A DNA stretch of 10,561 nt from Candidatus Hydrogenedentota bacterium (lineage in GTDB: Bacteria; Hydrogenedentota; Hydrogenedentia; Hydrogenedentales; SCBR16-9), in NCBI GenBank assembly GCA_007116095.1, contig SKJD01000281.1, positions 1 through 10,561 on the forward strand, written 5' to 3'. This document shows, piece by piece, positions 5,861 to 10,561 of this stretch. The stretch's first letter is position 1. The number at the start of each line of letters is the position of its first letter. The translations under genes and the position numbers were made by a program. A model generated the notes under the pieces. The model was not told the origin of the DNA. It worked only from the letters and a program-made list of their open reading frames with translations, and did no database searches.

Positions 5861-6928
5861 ATGAATTATTTTCAAGCAAAGCACTTGCCGGCGCGCATGC
5901 GTGCTGCGTGCAAGATGCCGGGGGGTATTGTGCAGTCTTATCGATCGTTGTTCCTGACGATCCTTCTGGTCGTTTCAGGCCTGACGTTCGCGGGTTGTAT
6001 TGTCAACGGCGGGGACATCGCTCCGCCGGTAGGCGTAAACACCAACCCGGACAACGCCACCTCCAACGCCGGCTACGCCAACCGCGAGCTGAACAATGCC
6101 CGTCGGATGATCCGTGCGGGGGACTATTCCCAGGTCATACCACGTCTTACCAATGTGGTGTCGACGTACCCGGACTCCCCTTCGGCGATCGAGGCCCGGT
6201 ATTATCTCGGGGTGACCTATAAAGAAATCGGCGGCGTACGCAACGCCATGGATTTCTTTAATGAATATCTGGAGATGGCCCCGGACGGCCCTTATGCCGA
6301 GCACTCCCGTCAGTACCTGACGATGCTCTCGGATGAGGCGCGCCGGGATCCGCGGAACCCGGCGCACCTGGAATCGCGGGTGGATGAGTTACAGCGGCGG
6401 CTGGATGAAACGCCCGAGGATTTGGCGGCCCAGTTGGAACTGGCGGATACGTACTGGCGGCAGGAGCGCTACAACGAAGCAGGCCTGCTTTATAGTCGCA
6501 TCATCCGGGAACTGCCCCAGATGCAGGCGGATCAGACGATCCGGCAGCGCCTGGACCGTGCCGATGACGGGACGTTCATCATCCTGACACCGGACGAGGT
6601 GTTGCGGCGCGAGACAGAATCGCAGCCGATATTGGTCTTTAACACTTCTTCGTTCAAGAGCGGCCGTTTCGAAGGTTGGCCGGCGGTCTCCCGATACCGG
6701 TATTACAATGTGACCGGACAAATAGTGAACCGAAGCAATGAAACTTTTAGCAACGTTCAGGCTATAGTAACCATATACGGTTTTGGCAATCAGATCTATG
6801 ACACCACCACCGTGAATGTGGGCAGGATGCACTCGGGTGAAACCCGTCCATTCAGTGTGCGCTTCTCGAACTTTGACGACATACAAAATGTGTCGAAATA
6901 TGAGACGGATGTCAGCTACCAGCAGTAA
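5861..6928 (+). CDS. TPR lipoprotein with C-terminal FxLYD-like domain
   Basis: This 355-residue protein is probably anchored in the outer membrane. A hydrophobic segment (SLFLTILLVVSGLTFAGC, residues 29-46) ends in a lipobox with Cys46 as the acylated residue. Residues 70-150 form TPR-type helix pairs (ARRMIRAGDYSQVIPRL, then EARYYLGVTYKEIGG and AMDFFNEYLEMAPDGPYAE), and a further pair lies at 190-220 (AAQLELADTYWRQERYNEAG). Residues 280-350 (YNVTGQIVNRSNETFSNVQ, then VGRMHSGETRPFSVRF) match the FxLYD beta-sandwich pattern. ATG 5861 is preferred because the promoter predicts transcription from about 5796; ATG 5897 is possible, and the ribosome site is weak in every case. Only 4 bases separate it from the first secretin gene. 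TPR lipoproteins act as secretin pilotins in type IV pili (PilF/PilW) and as assembly factors (BamD), so a pilotin or scaffold role is a reasonable inference. Confidence 0.88.
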   Translation: MNYFQAKHLPARMRAACKMPGGIVQSYRSLFLTILLVVSGLTFAGCIVNGGDIAPPVGVNTNPDNATSNAGYANRELNNARRMIRAGDYSQVIPRLTNVVSTYPDSPSAIEARYYLGVTYKEIGGVRNAMDFFNEYLEMAPDGPYAEHSRQYLTMLSDEARRDPRNPAHLESRVDELQRRLDETPEDLAAQLELADTYWRQERYNEAGLLYSRIIRELPQMQADQTIRQRLDRADDGTFIILTPDEVLRRETESQPILVFNTSSFKSGRFEGWPAVSRYRYYNVTGQIVNRSNETFSNVQAIVTIYGFGNQIYDTTTVNVGRMHSGETRPFSVRFSNFDDIQNVSKYETDVSYQQ

Positions 6929-6932
6929 TACC

Positions 6933-8141
6933 ATGAATGCAATACCTATGACAGCACAAAGCATGCAACGCAAGGCAATCATCCACCCGGTAAGCAGACG
7001 TCGATTTAACGGCGATGCGGTTAAATACCGTATGGGGGTGTTGGCCGTTGCGTCTTCGGTAATCCTTTGTATCATCGTGTTGCTGGCGGCTTTACCTGCG
7101 GTCGCCCAGCAGGAACAGGTGAATGTTTCTGTCAAGATTGTGGAATTCCAAACCATCAGCGGAGTGGAAACCGGGTTCAGCGCCTATTACCGGCAACGGG
7201 AAATCCCGCAGCCGTATGGACGGGCGAGTACCGGCCAGGGAGCCATCTCGGAAGCCGACCTGACCTTCCCCACCCGTTCCAGCTCGGGTATCACGGTTTT
7301 TCTGGACCGGCTGAGCGGGCGCCATGGCGACTATGAAGTCGTGTTGCAGGGTCTGGTGTCGAAGAACCGGGCATTCATACTCTCCCGCCCCAAGGCCATG
7401 GTGGTGGTGGGCCAACCCACGCCGACGGTGATTCAGACCGTACAACAGGTGCCCTATGTAAACAAGGTCGTGGTGGGTTCTACCGCCGTACAGACAACTT
7501 CATTCCGCAATACGGGGGTGTCACTGTCGGTCATGGCCGAGCAGATAGCGGATGATGACGGGGACTTTACCACCAATGACGATACATACATCAAACTCAA
7601 CCTGACGGCGGAAGTGAACGAAGAAGGCCAACGCATCAATGTGGCGGTGGAAGACTCCGAAGGCCTGCTCGGCCAGCGTTCCTCCATCAGCGTGCCGGAA
7701 TTCGTCACCCGCAACATCACCACCTCCGTATGGGTGCGCCATGGGGAGGTCCTGGTCCTGGGCGGCTTGTACCGCAACACGAAAAACAAAGACTTGAGTA
7801 CCCTGCCCTGGTTGACCCAGGGGTCGGACATTGTCCAGGGAGCATTTCAGCGCATGACGCCGTTCATGACGCCTTCCATCCCGATAACAGCCGGTTTGGG
7901 CGGTCAGCACACCAGTGAAGGACGCCGCGAGCTGGTCTTCCTCATTAAAGCGGAACGCTGGCGTCCGGCTTTTACGGTTGCCGGTGATTTCGGTTTTGAC
8001 GAAGAGGAAGATGATGGCCGGCGGACACGTCCGTCCGACGTAATAACAGGCGTCATTGAAGGTATAACCGATATATCGGAAGGCCTGGGTGGGCTTTCCG
8101 GCGGCGATGTCTCCTCTAGTTTGGGCGGAGAAATCCGATGA
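6933..8141 (+). CDS. Divergent secretin-barrel protein, first of a pair
   Basis: This 402-residue exported protein has a hydrophobic signal at residues 34-58 (ILCIIVLLAALPAVA, cleavage before QQE). The mature part starts directly with the secretin-domain pattern: VNVSVKIVEFQ (63-73), LSRPKAMVVVGQPTP (150-164), VPYVN (173-177), NTGVSLSV (193-200), TYIKLNLTAEVNE (218-230), then VWVRHGEVLVLGGLY (266-280) and RRELVFLIKAERWRP (331-345). There are no N0/N1 periplasmic domains. The tail has an acidic patch (DEEEDD, 356-361) and a Gly/Ser-rich end. The motifs are looser than in the next gene, and the usual 'PlLG.lF' element is replaced by TLPWLTQG and a longer loop. ATG 6933 follows the preceding stop by 4 bases; ATG 7032 just before the signal peptide and an overlapping ATG 6900 are alternatives. 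It likely forms or joins an outer-membrane ring with its neighbour. Confidence 0.82.
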   Translation: MNAIPMTAQSMQRKAIIHPVSRRRFNGDAVKYRMGVLAVASSVILCIIVLLAALPAVAQQEQVNVSVKIVEFQTISGVETGFSAYYRQREIPQPYGRASTGQGAISEADLTFPTRSSSGITVFLDRLSGRHGDYEVVLQGLVSKNRAFILSRPKAMVVVGQPTPTVIQTVQQVPYVNKVVVGSTAVQTTSFRNTGVSLSVMAEQIADDDGDFTTNDDTYIKLNLTAEVNEEGQRINVAVEDSEGLLGQRSSISVPEFVTRNITTSVWVRHGEVLVLGGLYRNTKNKDLSTLPWLTQGSDIVQGAFQRMTPFMTPSIPITAGLGGQHTSEGRRELVFLIKAERWRPAFTVAGDFGFDEEEDDGRRTRPSDVITGVIEGITDISEGLGGLSGGDVSSSLGGEIR

Positions 8142-9316
8142 CAGGTAGGGTGAAGGCAGAAGTAATGAAGAACACACATCTTGACGATGCGCAATACGCA
8201 GTTTCCGGCGCCCGGTCAGGGGTTACAGGCTTCTGGATACGTTGCCTGGCTGTCTTTCTGGTCTGTTTGCTGGGGCTGAGTGGGGCTGCATTCGCCCAGG
8301 ATGAGGCGCCGCCCGAAGAAGCGCCGCCGGAAGAAGCCCCGCCACCGGAAGAGCCGCCACCGCCTTCGGGACCGGTCGACGTGCGGCAGGTACAAATCCA
8401 GGTCTGGATCAGCGAGACCAACGAAGTCGGCCTGCGCGACATCGGAGCCAACCTCAACTACCGTCGCTTTGTCGATGGCGAAGAGCAGAGCGGTTCGGTG
8501 CAGCAGGTCACGACCAATGTGTTTGATCCGGTGCGGGATTTCCGCCCGGTGACGCTGCCCGTGCCCGATCAGAATTATTTTGCCCCGCCCATGCGCCCCG
8601 ACGAAAACAACAACCTCGGGACGGGACTGCAAGCGCGCGAAGGCTTTGGCCTGGCGGCCAGCGTGGTCGAATCGGACTACGGCACCCTCGACGCCGTCTT
8701 TCGCGCCGCCGAATCCCGCGCCGACGTGGACCTGATTTCCAAGCCAGAGCTGCTGGTCATCAACAATGCCCAAGCCACTATTCGGGCCGGTTCTCAAGTG
8801 CCGTACCAGGATGTCTCCTACCCCCAAGGCACACCGTCACTCAGTGTCGATTGGCGGGATATCGGGGTGAACATGGAGGTGCAACCGACCATTTTACCCA
8901 ACGACTTCGTGCAGCTCAATCTGACCCAGCTCGAAGTAACCGACATCATGCGAATCGACTCCGTCCGGGGCGTGGACCTGCCAGTGATATCCAAGCGTTC
9001 CCAAACCGGGTTCGTCATGGTTCCCAATGGCCAAACCTTGGTGATAGGCGGCCTGTCCAGCCGGGTTGTGCGCCGCACAGAAACCCGAATTCCTATTGTG
9101 GGCGCGCTGCCGCTCCTGGGGATGCCGTTCCGCTCACGCAAGTCGGAGGCCGATGTCACCCATCTCCTGGTCTTCGTTTCGCCGACCATCGTGGACCTGC
9201 GCAACATGCAACATGAGTCCATCAATGCGCTGGAATTCTGGCGGGAACGGGGCGCCGAGTGGCGCAACGCCGACCGCATCGAGCGCGAAATCGAACTCAT
9301 GGAGCAAGAGCTCTAA
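8138..9316 (+). CDS. Secretin-domain outer-membrane protein (type II/III secretion secretin family)
   Basis: This 392-residue exported protein has a signal peptide at about residues 32-53 (CLAVFLVCLLGLSGAAFA, cleavage before QDE). A Glu/Pro-rich linker (56-77) follows, then the secretin domain: VRQVQIQVWISETNEVGLRD (82-101), LISKPELLVINNAQATIRAG (199-218), VPY (221-223), DIGVNMEVQPTI (241-252), GQTLVIGGL (298-306), IPIVGALPLLGMPFRS (318-333) and LLVFVSPTIV (343-352). The C-terminal 40 residues are helical and charged. Secretins form gated outer-membrane rings of 12-16 subunits for type II, type III, type IV pilus and phage export. The N0/N1/N2 ring domains that contact an inner-membrane partner are absent. 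The ATG overlaps the TGA of the preceding gene and follows GGAG by 7 bases; ATG 8165 is an alternative. This is the more canonical of the two secretins. Confidence 0.92.
   Translation: MTGRVKAEVMKNTHLDDAQYAVSGARSGVTGFWIRCLAVFLVCLLGLSGAAFAQDEAPPEEAPPEEAPPPEEPPPPSGPVDVRQVQIQVWISETNEVGLRDIGANLNYRRFVDGEEQSGSVQQVTTNVFDPVRDFRPVTLPVPDQNYFAPPMRPDENNNLGTGLQAREGFGLAASVVESDYGTLDAVFRAAESRADVDLISKPELLVINNAQATIRAGSQVPYQDVSYPQGTPSLSVDWRDIGVNMEVQPTILPNDFVQLNLTQLEVTDIMRIDSVRGVDLPVISKRSQTGFVMVPNGQTLVIGGLSSRVVRRTETRIPIVGALPLLGMPFRSRKSEADVTHLLVFVSPTIVDLRNMQHESINALEFWRERGAEWRNADRIEREIELMEQEL
8304..8370 (+). repeat. In-frame Glu/Pro-rich tandem repeat
   Basis: Three 15-base units encode EAPPE-type pentapeptides and are followed by a Pro-rich run. 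Together they form the linker between signal peptide and secretin domain of the second secretin. Tandem units of this sort can vary in number between strains. Confidence 0.7.
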
Positions 9317-9325
9317 GTACATCCT

Positions 9326-9343
9326 GTGTTTCAGGTGTTTCAG
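9326..9343 (+). repeat. Two 9-bp tandem repeats gtgtttcag
   Basis: Two perfect copies stand in the 58-base gap between the second secretin gene and the beta-helix gene. No role can be read from the sequence. Confidence 0.5.
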
Positions 9344-9354
9344 GTTCGCAGCTT

Positions 9355-9373
9355 CGGCATGGAGGAATTGCCG
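9355..9373 (+). promoter_or_regulatory. Ribosome binding site displayed in a hairpin loop
   Basis: CGGCA (9355-9359) pairs with TGCCG (9369-9373). The 9-base loop carries the near-perfect Shine-Dalgarno sequence GGAGGA (9361-9366), 8 bases before ATG 9375. The strong site fixes the start of the beta-helix gene. Its hairpin placement might tune translation, but the stem is only 5 bp. Confidence 0.5.
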
Positions 9374-9374
9374 C

Positions 9375-10561
9375 ATGTTCCGAACCACCAGCAACCGGAC
9401 CGCCCATCGCGGTCTAAAATGGGAATGTACCGAAAGCGTGTTGCCGGGCATACTCTTGGTTACGCTACTCTGCACCTTAGCGATAATGCCGGCCATCGCC
9501 TATGAAATCTGGGAATTTGACCCTGATATTGTTCAGGGCTTTCCTGTCGGCGATCAAGGCAACGCCGTCATACCTGGCGAGCTGATCATTGATCCCCCGA
9601 CCTTGGAAAACCTGGGCTTTCGATGGTTTATTGAAGGCGATGGTAACCGCAATGCGACTGTGGAAGTAGCTTACCGGGAAGCAGGCGCATCGGAGTGGCG
9701 CGAGGCCCTGCCGATGCTACGTATCAACCATGAGATCGCCGCCCGCTACAACAAACGTCATTTTCGCTCCCCGAATCTATTCGCAGGGAGCGTTTTTAAT
9801 TTAACGCCAGGCGCGTCCTACGAATTGCGTTTTACCATGCAGGATCCAGACGGCGGCGCTCCGGAGGCGTCAATTTATCTGGAAGCCACGACCCGCAAGG
9901 AAGCACAGGCCCCGGATGATGCCCGTATCCTGCATGTATTGCCGCAAGAAGGGGATTCGCTAGCGCCTCCTAGGGAAGGACCGGAAGCAGATGCTGCTCT
10001 GATCTTTCCAGGCCTCATGGAAGCTTATGCCGTCGCGGAACCGGGGGATATCCTGTATCTGCACCCTGGCCTCCATGTGGCGGGTTCCGCGCCCTATATC
10101 TTGACCCGTTCAGGCGAAGCCGGGCGTCCCATCACCTTTCGCGGGGCTGGCGCTGGAGCGAGCATCATCGAAGGCGTTGATCACGAGACCGACCTCTTCC
10201 AACTGCTGGAAGCCCACCACCTGATCTTTGAAGACCTGACCCTGCGACGCGCCCACACGGCGATTCGCACCGGCACACAGACTGGCATCAACATCGAGCG
10301 CGGTGGCCCTGGCGTGGATGGCCTGACGGTGCGGCGCTGCCATATAGCATCGGTTATCAACGGGGTTTGGACGAGCACGGAGCATTCCCGCAACTGGCAT
10401 GTTACCGACAATGTACTTACCGGTCTGGACGAAGTTTGGTATCCGCGGGAACGGGGCGCGTACATGGCCGGATCCCACACCGGGGTGAATGTCTACGGCC
10501 AGGGGCATGTCGTTAGCCATAACCGCATAACCCGTTTCAGCGACAGTCTCGCCATTGCCAA
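9375..10561 (+). CDS. Exported FN3-like / right-handed parallel beta-helix protein (3' end outside window)
   Basis: An open frame of 395 codons runs without a stop off the right edge. The N-terminus has a signal peptide or anchor (VLPGILLVTLLCTLAIMPAIA, residues 22-42, cleavage before YE). Residues about 75-175 form a fibronectin type III-like domain (FRWFIEGDGNRNATVEVAYR, then LTPGASYELRFTMQDPDGG). After a linker, residues 220-395 show beta-helix character: AVAEPGDILYLHPGLH, ITFRGAGAGASIIEG, HLIFEDLTLRRAHTAIR, GLTVRRCHIASVINGVW, WHVTDNVLTGLDE and GHVVSHNRITRFSDS. These Asn-ending short strands are typical of pectate-lyase-like and CASH-domain carbohydrate-binding or depolymerising proteins. 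GGAGGA 8 bases before ATG 9375 supports the start. It follows the second secretin gene by 58 bases, so it may be a substrate of that pore or a surface polysaccharide-active protein. Catalytic residues cannot be judged because the protein is incomplete. Confidence 0.88.
   Translation, partial: MFRTTSNRTAHRGLKWECTESVLPGILLVTLLCTLAIMPAIAYEIWEFDPDIVQGFPVGDQGNAVIPGELIIDPPTLENLGFRWFIEGDGNRNATVEVAYREAGASEWREALPMLRINHEIAARYNKRHFRSPNLFAGSVFNLTPGASYELRFTMQDPDGGAPEASIYLEATTRKEAQAPDDARILHVLPQEGDSLAPPREGPEADAALIFPGLMEAYAVAEPGDILYLHPGLHVAGSAPYILTRSGEAGRPITFRGAGAGASIIEGVDHETDLFQLLEAHHLIFEDLTLRRAHTAIRTGTQTGINIERGGPGVDGLTVRRCHIASVINGVWTSTEHSRNWHVTDNVLTGLDEVWYPRERGAYMAGSHTGVNVYGQGHVVSHNRITRFSDSLAIA

Noticed and set aside
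6389..7156. A 255-codon minus-strand frame across the TPR and first secretin genes
   Set aside because: It overlaps two well-supported plus-strand genes and its translation has no coherent motif.

Overview
This is a bacterial chromosomal window of moderately high GC content. It carries an exported-protein gene set on the plus strand, two genes on the minus strand, and a 1.5 kb block at the left edge packed with dispersed repeats. Several signal peptides, a lipobox, two outer-membrane secretin domains and an OmpH/Skp-like protein point to a double-membraned (Gram-negative) cell. The repeat types, the GH42-like hydrolase and the FN3/beta-helix protein remind me of PVC-group or Hydrogenedentota-like genomes. 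That placement is an impression from memory, not something the sequence proves.

Left block (1-1561): I see no credible gene. It holds three related GC-rich repeat copies (134, 307, 623), two further hairpin modules (838-974 and 984-1064), a REPIN/MITE-like element with 22-bp terminal inverted repeats (1200-1469) enclosing a 112-bp-period direct repeat, and an inverted pair of a short 'ccacggaaag' element near the two ends of the block (202-243 and 1494-1529).

Minus-strand part (1562-4679): ruvX/yqgF (Holliday-junction resolvase-like RNase H-fold protein) lies downstream of a gene for an 863-residue exported protein with a GH42-like barrel and a C-terminal beta-galactosidase-trimerisation-like domain. 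An intrinsic terminator sits between the two. The large gene has a candidate promoter at 4783-4810, and ruvX ends at a terminator-like hairpin.

Divergent intergenic region (4680-5344): it carries the minus-strand promoter, hairpins, a 12-bp perfect palindrome, and a plus-strand -10 box with an inverted repeat over the expected -35 position.

Plus-strand cluster (5345 to window end): a small OmpH/Skp-like secreted protein; then, behind its own extended -10 promoter, a TPR lipoprotein with a C-terminal FxLYD-like beta domain; two consecutive secretin-barrel proteins that both lack N0/N1 domains; and an exported FN3/parallel-beta-helix protein cut off by the window edge. The last four genes are tightly spaced (4-bp gap, 4-bp overlap, 58-bp gap) and probably form one operon. 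My inference is that they build an outer-membrane export pore, with the TPR lipoprotein as a possible pilotin or scaffold and the beta-helix protein as a possible substrate. No secretion ATPase, inner-membrane platform or pseudopilin gene lies in this window, so the cluster is either a minimal secretin island or part of a larger scattered system.
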